From NCBI GenBank assembly GCA_937996235.1, contig CALKVK010000031.1:62001-126000 (forward strand): a DNA stretch of 64,000 bases, given 5' to 3'. Source of the stretch: an uncultured bacterium. Lineage in GTDB: Bacteria; Planctomycetota; JAJSAM01; JAJVHW01. This document shows, piece by piece, positions 51,920-64,000 of the stretch (positions are counted from its first letter, which is position 1; each line of letters starts with the position of its first letter). The notes beneath the pieces are model-generated. The model was not told where the DNA came from. It worked only from the letters and a program-made list of their open reading frames with translations, and made no database searches. The translations under genes were made by a program, and so were the position numbers.

Positions 51920-53358
51920 CGCACCGCGTCCGCCCCTACCTCTACTACGACAGCGCCGTGTCGGTCTGCTCGCGCTGCCTGCGGCGCGCCGACGGCAAGG
52001 TCGTGTTCGAGGACGGCTCCGTCTTCATGCTGAAGCGCTGCCCCGTGCACGGTCCAGAGCGCGTGCTGCTCGCCGACGACGTCGACTACTACCGGCGCGC
52101 GCGCGAATTGTTCCTCAAGCGCTCCGAGATGCCGGTGCGCTTCAACACGCCGGTGCGCTGGGGCTGTCCGTACGACTGCGGGCTCTGTGCCGATCACGAG
52201 CAGCACTCGTGCCTGACGCTGGTCGAGATCACCGACCACTGCAACCTCGAGTGTCCGGTGTGCTACGCGGGCAGCGGACCTTCGCGCCCCGAGTTCCGTT
52301 CGCTGGCGGAGATCGAGCGCATGCTCGACGCGGTCGTGCGCAACGAGGGCGAGCCCGACGTCGTGCAGTTCTCGGGCGGCGAGCCGACGCTCCACCCCGA
52401 CTTCTTCGCGGCGCTCGACCTCGCGCGCGCGCGGCCCATCCGCCATCTGATGGTCAACACGAACGGGCTGCGCATCGCCGACGACGCCGACTTCGCGCGG
52501 CGCCTCGCGGACTACCTGCCCGGCTTCGAGATCTACCTGCAGTTCGACTCGCTCCGGCCTGCCGTGCACCGCCGTCTGCGCGGGCGCGACCTCGTGGACG
52601 TGCGCCGCCGCGCGCTCGACCGCCTGAACGCGCTCGGGCTCTCGACGACGCTCGTCGTCACGCTCGCGCGCGGCGTCAACGACGACGAGGTCGGCGCGCT
52701 GATCGACTTCGCGCTGACGCAGCCGTGCGTGCGCGGCGTGACGCTGCAGCCGGTGCAGAGCGCGGGACGCCTGCGCGGCTTCGACCCGGCGACCGACCGG
52801 CTGACGCTCACCGAGGTGCGGCGGCGCGTGCTCGAACAGACGAGCGTCTTCCGGCCCGAGGACCTCATCCCGGTGCCCTGCCACCCGGACGCGCTCGCGA
52901 TGGCGTATGCGCTCAAGCTCGGCGACCGCACGGTCCCCCTCACGGGGCTGATCGACCCGCAGGTGCTGCTCGAGGGCGGGCGCAGCACGATCGTCTACGA
53001 GCAGGACCCCGCCGTGCGCGAGGGCATCTTCCGCGCGTTCGCGACGAACCACGGCCCGGAGTCGAGCGCGGCGAGTCTGCGCGACCTCCTGTGCTGCCTG
53101 CCGCGCATCGACGCCCCCGCCCTCTCCTACGACAACGTCTTCCGTGTCCTGATCGTGCAGTTCCTCGACGCGCACTCGTTCGACGTGCGCTCGGTGCGCA
53201 AGAGCTGCATCCACATCGTGCACCCGGAGGACGGCCGACTCATCCCGTTCGACACGTACAACCTCTTCTACCGCGGGGACCTGGAGCGGAGCGTGCTGGC
53301 CCCGCTGCGTGCCGAGGCCGAACGCGGCGTGCGGCACGTGCCCGGTGTGGGAGACTGA
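51916..53358 (+). CDS. Radical SAM enzyme of the MJ0619/tetraether synthase-like family
   Basis: 480-residue radical SAM protein. The SAM cluster motif is CNLECPVCYAGSG (CX3CX2C, near residue 110), followed by GGEPTLHPDFF. The protein has the extra N-terminal cysteine sets VCSRCLRR, RCPVHGPE and CPYDCGLCADHEQHSC found in the MJ0619 group, which includes archaeal tetraether synthase and pterin-linked methyltransferases. Its length and layout fit that group. The 4-base overlap with an Lgt-like gene hints at lipid or lipoprotein modification. Exact reaction unknown. Confidence 0.8.
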   Translation: MTHRVRPYLYYDSAVSVCSRCLRRADGKVVFEDGSVFMLKRCPVHGPERVLLADDVDYYRRARELFLKRSEMPVRFNTPVRWGCPYDCGLCADHEQHSCLTLVEITDHCNLECPVCYAGSGPSRPEFRSLAEIERMLDAVVRNEGEPDVVQFSGGEPTLHPDFFAALDLARARPIRHLMVNTNGLRIADDADFARRLADYLPGFEIYLQFDSLRPAVHRRLRGRDLVDVRRRALDRLNALGLSTTLVVTLARGVNDDEVGALIDFALTQPCVRGVTLQPVQSAGRLRGFDPATDRLTLTEVRRRVLEQTSVFRPEDLIPVPCHPDALAMAYALKLGDRTVPLTGLIDPQVLLEGGRSTIVYEQDPAVREGIFRAFATNHGPESSAASLRDLLCCLPRIDAPALSYDNVFRVLIVQFLDAHSFDVRSVRKSCIHIVHPEDGRLIPFDTYNLFYRGDLERSVLAPLRAEAERGVRHVPGVGD

Positions 53359-53362
53359 CGCC

Positions 53363-53848
53363 GTGCACGACGCGCCCGAGCCGTCCGACGCCCCGCGCGA
53401 GCGCTCCGACACGGACCGCGCGGCCGACGCCGCCGTGCCGCCGCCGCGCCGGCCGGGCGAGCCGGAGGCGGCGGACGCCGCGCCCCCGCCGCCGCGGCGC
53501 CCGGGCGAGGCGCAGCGCGGGCTGCTCGGCTGGTTCGCACGGCTGCGCACGGGGCCCGGAGTCGCGATGGGCCTCGTGCTCACGCTGCTGCTCCACGTCG
53601 CCGCCGCGATCGTGTTCGGCATCCCGCTGTCGCTGATCGGTTCGACGTCGGGCGGCGGCTTCGCCGTGTTCCCGCTCCTGTTCATCGGCGTCGCGCAGCT
53701 CGTCTACGTGATCCCCGCGTGGATCGCGCTCCGCCGCGCGGGGGCCCGACCCGCGGCGCTCGGCCTCGTGATCGGAGCGTCCGTGACGTTCCTCCTGAAC
53801 GGGACGTGCCTCGTCGCGGTGATGTACTCGCTGAGCAACCTGCACTGA
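53363..53848 (+). CDS. Small membrane protein, function unknown
   Basis: Unassigned 161-residue protein. An N-terminal proline/alanine-rich disordered part (two PPRRPGE repeats, residues about 20-50) leads into three hydrophobic helices (about 68-90, 95-115, 135-155). GTG at 53363 is 4 bases past the radical SAM stop; an earlier in-frame GTG (53345) would overlap that gene. Probably in the same operon as the Lgt-like and radical SAM genes. Confidence 0.65.
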   Translation: MHDAPEPSDAPRERSDTDRAADAAVPPPRRPGEPEAADAAPPPPRRPGEAQRGLLGWFARLRTGPGVAMGLVLTLLLHVAAAIVFGIPLSLIGSTSGGGFAVFPLLFIGVAQLVYVIPAWIALRRAGARPAALGLVIGASVTFLLNGTCLVAVMYSLSNLH

Positions 53849-53893
53849 TGCGCGGCGTTGACGCGGCGGGGCGACCGCGCGAGTCTGACCGCC

Positions 53894-54322
53894 ATGCACG
53901 CGCAGCCACCCGCACCGCCGGCGCAGACGCCGACGCAGACGCCGGCGCCGACGCAGGCCATGCACGCGAAGACGAAGGCGTGGATCGTGTTCGCGGGCGG
54001 CACGAAGTTCGGCGAGGGGCGCGCGCGGCTGCTGCAGCTCGTCGAGGAGCTCGGCTCGCTGAACCGCGCCGTGCACGAGATGGGCATGTCCTACCGCGCG
54101 GCGTGGGGCTACCTGAAGGAGCTGGAGGAGGCCGCCGGCTTCGCGCTCGTCGAGCGTGACGGCCACGGCATGCGCCTGACCGACGCGGGCCGCCTGTTCC
54201 TGCAGCGCTTCGACGCCTACCGCGACCGCGTTGCGGCGGCGGCGAGCGCGGCGTACGACGACGTGTTCAGCGACACGGACGTCGCACGCACCGGAGTCGC
54301 GCGCACCGCAGCCGCCGACTGA
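53894..54322 (+). CDS. ModE-type HTH regulator lacking the Mop/TOBE domains
   Basis: 142-residue DNA-binding protein. After a proline-rich leader (about 1-22), residues 25-110 form the winged HTH of ModE: IVFAGGTKFGEGRARLLQLV and VHEMGMSYRAAWGYLKELEE, then ALVERDGHGMRLTDAGRLFL. The molybdate-binding TOBE domains of classic ModE are absent, so it may act with a separate sensor. It lies 7 kb from the molybdenum/tungsten redox island on the same strand. The ATG at 53894 is chosen over the one at 53858 as more compact. Confidence 0.75.
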   Translation: MHAQPPAPPAQTPTQTPAPTQAMHAKTKAWIVFAGGTKFGEGRARLLQLVEELGSLNRAVHEMGMSYRAAWGYLKELEEAAGFALVERDGHGMRLTDAGRLFLQRFDAYRDRVAAAASAAYDDVFSDTDVARTGVARTAAAD

Positions 54323-54338
54323 GCTGCGACGCCGTGCC

Positions 54339-56309
54339 CTACTTGCCGTACACGATCGAGCGCCCGCGCGCGCGCGCCGTGACGGCCTCGGTCACGCCCT
54401 CGTCGCCGAGCTCGAAGCCCACGGGCACGTAGCCGGCGTCGGTCGCGGCGAGCTCCGCGTCGGCACCGCGTGCGTCGATGCTCAGCTTCCCGTTCTTCAG
54501 CTTGAAGCGCAGCGTGCGCACGAACCCGCGCTCGTTGCGCAGGTCGTCGTAGCGCACGACGCCGCGCTTCACGGTGAGCGACGAGGCGGGCAGAGTCTGC
54601 GCCGCGTTGCCGACGGTCACGGTCAGGGCGCCGTCGAGGATCGACGTCGGCGCGGCGAGCGAGAGGCGCGCCGCGAGCTTCAGCTTCGTCGCCTTCGTCG
54701 AACCTTCCTTCGGGCGCGTGACGCGCAGCCGCGTGACGCGCAGCCGGTTCGCGGTCTCGAGCCCCTCGAGCACGCGCAGCGCGTCGTCGCCGCCGACGCC
54801 GAGCTGTGCGTCCGGGCCGGTCGCGAGCAGCGCGGCGCGTCCGCCGCCGAGCACCTGCGCGACGTAGCGGAAGCTGTTCATCTCGTCGAGCGCCCCCCCG
54901 GCGGCGACGTGCTCGACGGCCGGCGTGCCGCCGAGGTCCGTCAGCACCAGGAGCTCGTCGTCGAGCGTGCCGACGATGCCGTCCTCGCCGCCAGCGGCTA
55001 CGAGCACCGACGTCGGCGAGAGCGCGACGACGGTGCTCGTCGTGCCGGTCGCGACGGCGCCGACGGTCACGCGCTGCACCTGCACGGTGCCGCCGATCCC
55101 GGAGACGTAGACGACCTCGTCGTCGGGCGTGCCCACCGTCGCGTCGTCACCGAACGAGACCATGGCGAAGGCGTCGGCCGCGAGGCGCGTCGGGCGGCAG
55201 TTGTTGTCGTCCCCGAACGCACCGATCGGGATCGACGTGACGGTCGGCGTCGCGCCGTCCAGACCCGCGACCACGGCGACGGCGTCGTCGCCCGTGCCGA
55301 GCGTGCCGTCGGCGCCGAGCGTCGAGCAGATCGCGAGCCCCGGTGCGAGCACGACCGGGCGGCCGCCCGACGCGTTGACGACGTACGGGACCGCGACGGG
55401 CGTCGACGTGCCCGCGACCGTGTCGAGCAGCAGGAGTTCGTCGTCGGCGGTCGAGTCGAGCAGGTCGGCGCCCGCCGCGACCACGAGCGCCGTCGTCTCG
55501 GACAGGCGCACGGCGCGTCCGGCGGCGCGGCGGTTGAGCCCGGGGGCCGGGAGCGACAGCGACGTGACCGTCGGCGTGCCGATGCCGCGCAGCACGTGGA
55601 CGACGTCGTCGGCCGTGCTCGGCTTCTTGTCGGCGCCGTTCGACGCGACGACGACCGTCGACTCGGAGAGCGCGATGGCCTGCGTGCGGCCCGACGCCTG
55701 CAGGTACGGCGCGGGGTAGCGCTGCGCGACGGGCACGTCGGTCGAGACGCCGTCGACGACGATGATCTCGTCGTCGGCGGTGTTCGCCTTCAGGTCGGCG
55801 CCGATGGCCGCGACGGCAATGCGGTCGGCGCTCATCTTCTCGGGCGTGAACTGCTGGTTGTCGCCGAGGCCGCCGAGCGCGGTGCGCAGCACGCGGTTCT
55901 GCGAGCCGAGGCGGTCGAGGACCATGAGCTCGTCGTCGGCGGTGCCGAACGTGCCGTCCTGCCCGGCCGCGCAGAGCGCGGCGCGGGCGAAGCTGAGCCG
56001 CGTGATGCGGCTCGAGTAGGGCGAGCCGTAGGGCGTCGGGAGCGGCGTCACGACGGGGGTCGTCCCGAGGTTCGAGACGAAGAGGGTGACGTCGTCCGAC
56101 GTGCCCGCGACGCCGTCGGCCCCCTCGGCGCTCACGACGAGCGACGTCGGCGAGAGGGCGACGGGCGCGCCCGCGGAACCGTCGATCGCGTCGCCGTTCG
56201 GCGCGAGCGCCACCGACTTCGCGGTCGTCGCCGCGACCGCCACCGCCGCGAGCGCCGTCACCACGAGCCCCGTACCCACGCGCCCCGTCCAGACCGTCGT
56301 CGTCCGCAT
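54339..56309 (-). CDS. Exported repeat protein with nine GxDGxxGTxDD motifs
   Basis: 656-residue exported protein of unknown function. A signal peptide (MRTTTVWTGRVGTGLVVTAL, then AAVAVAATTAKS) is followed by about nine repeats of roughly 55 residues. Each ends in a motif like GADGVAGTSDDVTLFV, GQDGTFGTADDELMVL or GEDGIVGTLDDELLVL. The acidic turn resembles calcium-binding or beta-propeller blade loops, and the repeat suggests a propeller. A C-terminal beta domain (about 545-656) includes LKLAARLSLAAPTSILDGAL. The start codon ATG at 56309 has GGAGG-like GGGAGGGG before it; the frame upstream is a shadow. Confidence 0.8.
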   Translation of the reverse strand: MRTTTVWTGRVGTGLVVTALAAVAVAATTAKSVALAPNGDAIDGSAGAPVALSPTSLVVSAEGADGVAGTSDDVTLFVSNLGTTPVVTPLPTPYGSPYSSRITRLSFARAALCAAGQDGTFGTADDELMVLDRLGSQNRVLRTALGGLGDNQQFTPEKMSADRIAVAAIGADLKANTADDEIIVVDGVSTDVPVAQRYPAPYLQASGRTQAIALSESTVVVASNGADKKPSTADDVVHVLRGIGTPTVTSLSLPAPGLNRRAAGRAVRLSETTALVVAAGADLLDSTADDELLLLDTVAGTSTPVAVPYVVNASGGRPVVLAPGLAICSTLGADGTLGTGDDAVAVVAGLDGATPTVTSIPIGAFGDDNNCRPTRLAADAFAMVSFGDDATVGTPDDEVVYVSGIGGTVQVQRVTVGAVATGTTSTVVALSPTSVLVAAGGEDGIVGTLDDELLVLTDLGGTPAVEHVAAGGALDEMNSFRYVAQVLGGGRAALLATGPDAQLGVGGDDALRVLEGLETANRLRVTRLRVTRPKEGSTKATKLKLAARLSLAAPTSILDGALTVTVGNAAQTLPASSLTVKRGVVRYDDLRNERGFVRTLRFKLKNGKLSIDARGADAELAATDAGYVPVGFELGDEGVTEAVTARARGRSIVYGK

Positions 56310-56378
56310 CCCGCCCCTCCCGCTGATTGTGTCCGCCAGAGCATAACCAGCGCGACCCCAGTCCCACCACACGACTTC

Positions 56379-56500
56379 GGGGACGGTCCTCGGAACTTGC
56401 GTAGCGCAAGAAACTCCACGCTTTGGGGACGGTCCTCGGAAGTTGCGTAGCGCAAGAAACTCGCCGGTTCGAGGACCGTCCCCGGAAGTTGCGTGGGGAG
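56379..56500. repeat. GGGGACGGTCCTCGG repeat cluster 1
   Basis: Two direct units (56379-56416 and 56425-56462, about 38 bp each) of the form GGGGACGGTCCTCGG followed by AACTTGCGTAGCGCAAG and AAACTC. A third, inverted copy of the first part follows (CGAGGACCGTCCCC, 56470-56483, then GGAAGTTGCG). CTTGCG-TAG-CGCAAG is a small hairpin inside each unit. The cluster lies between the 3' end of the kinase gene and the repeat-protein promoter. A near-identical cluster is at 60730. Confidence 0.92.
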
Positions 56501-56524
56501 GCGCCTGCTGCGGACGCGCCGCCG

Positions 56525-60649
<4,125 letters not shown>

Positions 60650-60729
60650 GTCGTGGGTGCTCCTCGGAGCGCGGAAGGTAGCGGCGCGCACACCGCCCGC
60701 GCAACGCCACGCAACGAACCCGCCGGATC

Positions 60730-60845
60730 GGGGACGGTCCTCACAACTTGCGTAGCGCAAGAAAGTCCGCGAATCGGGGACGGTCCTCGGAACTTGCGTA
60801 GCGCAAGAAACTCACCGATTCGAGGACCGTCCCCGGAAGTTGCGT
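60730..60845. repeat. GGGGACGGTCCTCGG repeat cluster 2
   Basis: Second copy of the cluster at 56379: two direct units (60730-60767 and 60776-60813) and the inverted CGAGGACCGTCCCC (60821-60834) then GGAAGTTGCG. It lies upstream of the kinase gene, in the same orientation as cluster 1, so the kinase gene is bracketed by direct repeats of about 115 bp. Confidence 0.92.
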
Positions 60846-60873
60846 GGGGGCGGGGCGGCGGTGCGAGGCAGCG

Positions 60874-63800
60874 TCAGTCGGTCGACGCGCGCAGGTCGCG
60901 GCGGAAGACGTCCTGCTGCAGGTTGTCGTCGTCCTCGATCAGGTCCGGCTGCGTGGAGACGAACACGCAGAAGTGCCCGTCCGGCGTCAGCACCGGGTAC
61001 TCGCCGTGCGAGTTGACGGCGCCGTCGCGCCCGCCCGAGAGCCGCACCGTCGTGCCGGCGGCGCGGTCGCGCAGCCACACCTCGCGCACGGAGTTCGGGT
61101 TGCTCGTGCGCCGGAACTCGAACGCGACCAGGTTGCCGTCGTCGGAGATCGACGGTCGGAACGCCGTCCGCGCGACGGTGTCGCCCTCCGCCTCGACGCT
61201 GACCAGACTCGTCGTGCCGGCCTGCAGGTCGCGCACGTACACGTCGCCCGTCGTGTCGGTGTCCTCGGCCACGAGCGCCGCGTTGGTGACGAACGCGACG
61301 TAGCGCCCGCCGTCCGACAGCGCGAACTCCGCCGCCACGGCAAGCTCGCCCGCCGGCCCGCGGCTCGCGACGTCGATCGTGTCCGCGGACCGGTTGCGCA
61401 CGTAGACGCGCGGCTGGAAGTCGCTCGGCCCGTTCTCGACGAGTCCCTGCAGCACCGAGACGAACGCGACGACGTTGCCGTCGCCCGAGAGCCGCGGCGA
61501 GTGGCACGCGCCCGTGCGGCCCTGCGCGCCGCCGAAGCCCACGCTGCCGTCGTACGCGCGGCTCACGTGCTCGAAGCTCGCGCCGCCGGTCCACAGGTAC
61601 ACGTCGGCGGACAGGTTGAGGTCGTCCTCGCGGTAGTACGTCGACGTGTGGACGAACGCGCACAGGCTGCCGTCGCGGTTCGTCGCCGGCTCGACGCCTC
61701 CGGGCGGCCCGCTCTGCGACGGGATCTGCCCGAACGGCAGCACGGCGCCCGTCTGCAGGTCGCGGCGCAGCATGCCCGCGTACGCGAACCCGAACAGGTC
61801 GACGAAGTCCGACGAGCTCGACGCATAGAACACGAAGCGTCCGTCGCCGCTCAGCGTCGCGCACGAGCCGGCCTCGTAGCCGCTGCCCGACTGCGACGTC
61901 GCGAAGCCGCCGCCGGGGACGTTGCTCGCGTGCACGGTCGTGCGCGTCACGGCGTCGTGGACGAACACGTCGAGCGCGCCGTTCGTGTCGGCCGCGCCGA
62001 AGACGGGATCGCCGGCGTTCATCGTCGGGTCGCGCGTCGCGAACACGACGTAACGCCCGTCGTCGCTGATCGCGCGCCCCGCCCACGAGTTGATGACGCC
62101 GTACGAGCGGATCTCCGCGAAGGACTGCGGCCCGGCGCCGAGCGAGTTCTGGCTCGCGCGCAGGATCGGGATCACCGGCTGCTCGCAGACGGACACGTCG
62201 GAGAACTCCGACGTCACGCGCCCGTCGATGCGCGTCGCCGTCGCGACGAGCGGCGTGCCGTCGGCGCAGTCGAGCGGGCCGTCGGCGGGGAACGCGAACG
62301 TGCCGTCCTGCGCGACGACCACCGAGCCGAGCAGCACGACGCCTTGACCCGAGTCGTCCGCCTCGAAGACCTCGACCGTCGCGCCGGGCGTGCACGTGCC
62401 TTCCAGGCGCCGGCGCTCGGCCACGAACGCCATCTCGGGGAAGTCGAAGTCGTCGTTGCCCTTCTTGCGCTTGCGGTTCGCGGTCGCGCCCTTCGGGTCG
62501 ATGTCGATGCCGACACCGCCGTTCGCCCCCGTCGTCGTGCCGAGAACGCGCACCGTCGCGCGCCCCTGGATGCGTACGCCCGCCGCGCCGTTCCCCGCCA
62601 CGTGCGACGTGTCGACGGCGCCGACCGCCCGCTTCCCGAACGCGACGCCGTCGCGCGTGTTGCCCGTGACCTCGACCGACGTCAACGTCAGCCGCGCCTG
62701 CGCGTCCGCGGACACGCCGTCCTTGCCGTTGTCCGTGATCGCGCCGCCCGTGAACGTCGCCGTCCAGCGCCGTGCGACGCGCACGCCGCCGCGCGCGCAG
62801 CGCGTCACGCCGTTCGCGTCGGCTGCGACCGTGCCGGGTGCGCCCGACGTCTCGATGCCGTAGCCCGTGCAGTCCTCGACCGTCGTGCCGGAGAGCACGA
62901 CGTCGGCGGGCCCTGCGATCCGCACGCCCGTCCCCGCGACGCGCTGCACCGTGTTGCCGCGCACCTCGACGCCGGCGCCGCTCCCGTCGACGAGCAGACC
63001 CAGCGCCGCCTTCTTGCCGGAGCGCGGCGCGATGTCGGCGACGGTGTTGCCCGCGACGAGCGCGTTCGCGAGATCGAGGACCGCGAGGCCCGTCGTCTCG
63101 CAGTCGCGCACCGTGTTGTTCGAGACGTTGAAGGCGACGGCGCCGCCGGTCGCGTCGCGCACGAGGAGTCCCGCCGGGCCGCCCGTCACCTCGTTCCCGG
63201 AGACGTCGACGGGTCCGAGCACGTCGGGCCGCGTGGACTGGAGCGGCTCGAGCGCGAGCACCTGCAGGAGCGGCGCGCGCCGCCCGGTCACGAGCGGCGA
63301 CTTCGCGCGCGGCCCGCGCAGCCGGAGCGGCACGGCGTCCGGACCGACGACGTTGTCGCCCACCACGACGCCCGTGCGCTGCACGGTCAGCGCGGCGGCG
63401 CGGTTGCCGAGGACGAGCAGGACGTCGCCCGGCTGCACATCGGGGCTCGGGACGACGCTGACCGTGACGCCGCCGCCGAAGACGTTCTGGGCGATGCCGC
63501 CGTCGGGCGCGCGGATCGTGACCGCGCCTCCCTCGGTCGTGTTGCCGGCGAACGTGACGCCGCGCGCGGCGCCGATCGTGACCGGGGCGTCGGGGCCGAA
63601 CGTGCACCCGATGACGCTCGTGCCCTCGCTGTCGCCGAGCGCGAGATAGGGATCGCCCTGGCGGCGCGCCCCCTCGAAGCGACAGCGCTCGATGCGCGCG
63701 TCGATCGTGTTGCCCACGTCCATCCGCGTGAACGCCGCGATCGTGCAGTCGAGCAGCGCGAGATCGAGCAGCGGCGGCTCCGCGTCGCTGCGCCCCACGA

Positions 63801-64000
63801 CGACGACCGTGTCCTCGAGGCGCACGTCCGCGAGCGTGAAGGAGTTCGCGTGGACGACGATCCCGCCCGCGCCGCCGGTCGTTCGCAGCGTCACGGGCCC
63901 GCGGATCGTCAGCGAGTCGGCGGCCTCGAGCACGTCGAACCCCGTCTCGAGCCGCACCGTCAGGTTCTGGACGAACTCGATCACGTCGCCCGGCTGCGCG
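60874..64000 (-). CDS. Exported beta-helix plus propeller protein, 5'-truncated by window edge
   Basis: Very large protein of which 1,042 codons are in the window. The frame continues past the right edge (AQPGDVIEF reads on without a start), so the N-terminus is missing. Residues about 1-490 form right-handed parallel beta-helix turns with asparagine-type repeats (GNRAAALTVQRTGVVVGDN, NTVADIAPRSG). A linker domain follows (NDDFDFPEMAFVAERRRLEG). The last 350 residues form TolB/PD40-like propeller blades (SDDGRYVVFATRDP, LSGDGNVVAFVSVLQGLVE, SISDDGNLVAFEF). It is probably a surface or periplasmic carbohydrate- or surface-binding protein; function unknown. Confidence 0.82.
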   Translation of the reverse strand, partial: AQPGDVIEFVQNLTVRLETGFDVLEAADSLTIRGPVTLRTTGGAGGIVVHANSFTLADVRLEDTVVVVGRSDAEPPLLDLALLDCTIAAFTRMDVGNTIDARIERCRFEGARRQGDPYLALGDSEGTSVIGCTFGPDAPVTIGAARGVTFAGNTTEGGAVTIRAPDGGIAQNVFGGGVTVSVVPSPDVQPGDVLLVLGNRAAALTVQRTGVVVGDNVVGPDAVPLRLRGPRAKSPLVTGRRAPLLQVLALEPLQSTRPDVLGPVDVSGNEVTGGPAGLLVRDATGGAVAFNVSNNTVRDCETTGLAVLDLANALVAGNTVADIAPRSGKKAALGLLVDGSGAGVEVRGNTVQRVAGTGVRIAGPADVVLSGTTVEDCTGYGIETSGAPGTVAADANGVTRCARGGVRVARRWTATFTGGAITDNGKDGVSADAQARLTLTSVEVTGNTRDGVAFGKRAVGAVDTSHVAGNGAAGVRIQGRATVRVLGTTTGANGGVGIDIDPKGATANRKRKKGNDDFDFPEMAFVAERRRLEGTCTPGATVEVFEADDSGQGVVLLGSVVVAQDGTFAFPADGPLDCADGTPLVATATRIDGRVTSEFSDVSVCEQPVIPILRASQNSLGAGPQSFAEIRSYGVINSWAGRAISDDGRYVVFATRDPTMNAGDPVFGAADTNGALDVFVHDAVTRTTVHASNVPGGGFATSQSGSGYEAGSCATLSGDGRFVFYASSSSDFVDLFGFAYAGMLRRDLQTGAVLPFGQIPSQSGPPGGVEPATNRDGSLCAFVHTSTYYREDDLNLSADVYLWTGGASFEHVSRAYDGSVGFGGAQGRTGACHSPRLSGDGNVVAFVSVLQGLVENGPSDFQPRVYVRNRSADTIDVASRGPAGELAVAAEFALSDGGRYVAFVTNAALVAEDTDTTGDVYVRDLQAGTTSLVSVEAEGDTVARTAFRPSISDDGNLVAFEFRRTSNPNSVREVWLRDRAAGTTVRLSGGRDGAVNSHGEYPVLTPDGHFCVFVSTQPDLIEDDDNLQQDVFRRDLRASTD

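Noticed and set aside
60650..60760. Kinase start at 60760 (MRYASCEDRP)
   Set aside because: These codons are translated from the GGGGACGGTCCTCGG repeat cluster; the GTG at 60649 is a better start.

Overview
The window is extremely GC-rich (roughly 73-75% by eye) and gene-dense, so nearly every frame is open and most long antisense frames are composition shadows. The gene content fits a Gram-negative bacterium, most likely an uncultured high-GC planctomycete. Evidence includes a serine/threonine kinase fused to WD40 repeats, an ECF sigma factor coupled to a von Willebrand/DUF3520 membrane protein, a type IV pilus secretin operon, multihaem cytochromes and large secreted repeat proteins. The phylum is inferred from gene families only; there is no rRNA in the window.

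Region by region: (1) 1-8.4 kb, minus strand: a pilM-pilN-pilO-pilQ operon, then rng, rplU, rpmA and obg (cut by the left edge). (2) 8.6-17.5 kb, minus strand: a nitrogen-type phosphotransferase set (ptsN, ptsH, ptsI) with hpf, truA and rpoN, then recR, a YbaB/EbfC protein and dnaX. (3) 17.6-26.9 kb: PDZ, HxlR, TadA, cysteine desulfurase, glycosyltransferase and cysteine dioxygenase genes, an SRP RNA and two tRNA-Ser genes. This stretch is interrupted by three copies of a large dispersed inverted-repeat element. (4) 26.9-37.4 kb: a GCS2-CBS ligase with an aspartoacylase-like hydrolase and a lipoprotein, two convergent multihaem cytochromes, and a divergent 2-hydroxyacid dehydrogenase/glycerate kinase pair. 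(5) 37.5-47.2 kb, plus strand: a molybdenum/tungsten redox island. It holds a NuoE-NuoF fusion, an AI-2E-type permease, a MobA-MoaD fusion, an aldehyde:ferredoxin oxidoreductase and a formate dehydrogenase alpha subunit, then a thioesterase and a 2,4-dienoyl-CoA reductase. (6) 47.3-54.3 kb: the sigma/VWA pair, a PilZ-like protein, an Lgt-like protein overlapping a tetraether-synthase-like radical SAM enzyme, a membrane protein and a ModE-type regulator. (7) 54.3-64 kb, minus strand: a GxDGxxGTxDD repeat protein, a kinase-WD40 gene broken by an amber codon, and a beta-helix/propeller protein cut by the right edge.

The most unusual signal is not a protein. Three intergenic elements (about 370-530 bp, termini TTCCTAGTGGTCC) carry inverted arms. 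Their terminal 11-bp hairpin is fully paired in all seven copies despite compensatory base changes. The elements abut near-perfect inverted copies of neighbouring gene borders, including the start-codon regions of dnaX and the GCS2-CBS gene. A separate smaller repeat family (GGGGACGGTCCTCGG units) brackets the broken kinase gene.

Functionally, PTS-Ntr plus RpoN suggests nitrogen/carbon signalling. The NuoEF, AOR and Fdh proteins probably form a NAD-linked tungsten or molybdenum dehydrogenase system with its own cofactor-maturation gene and possibly a ModE-like regulator nearby. The cytochrome pair suggests periplasmic electron transfer.
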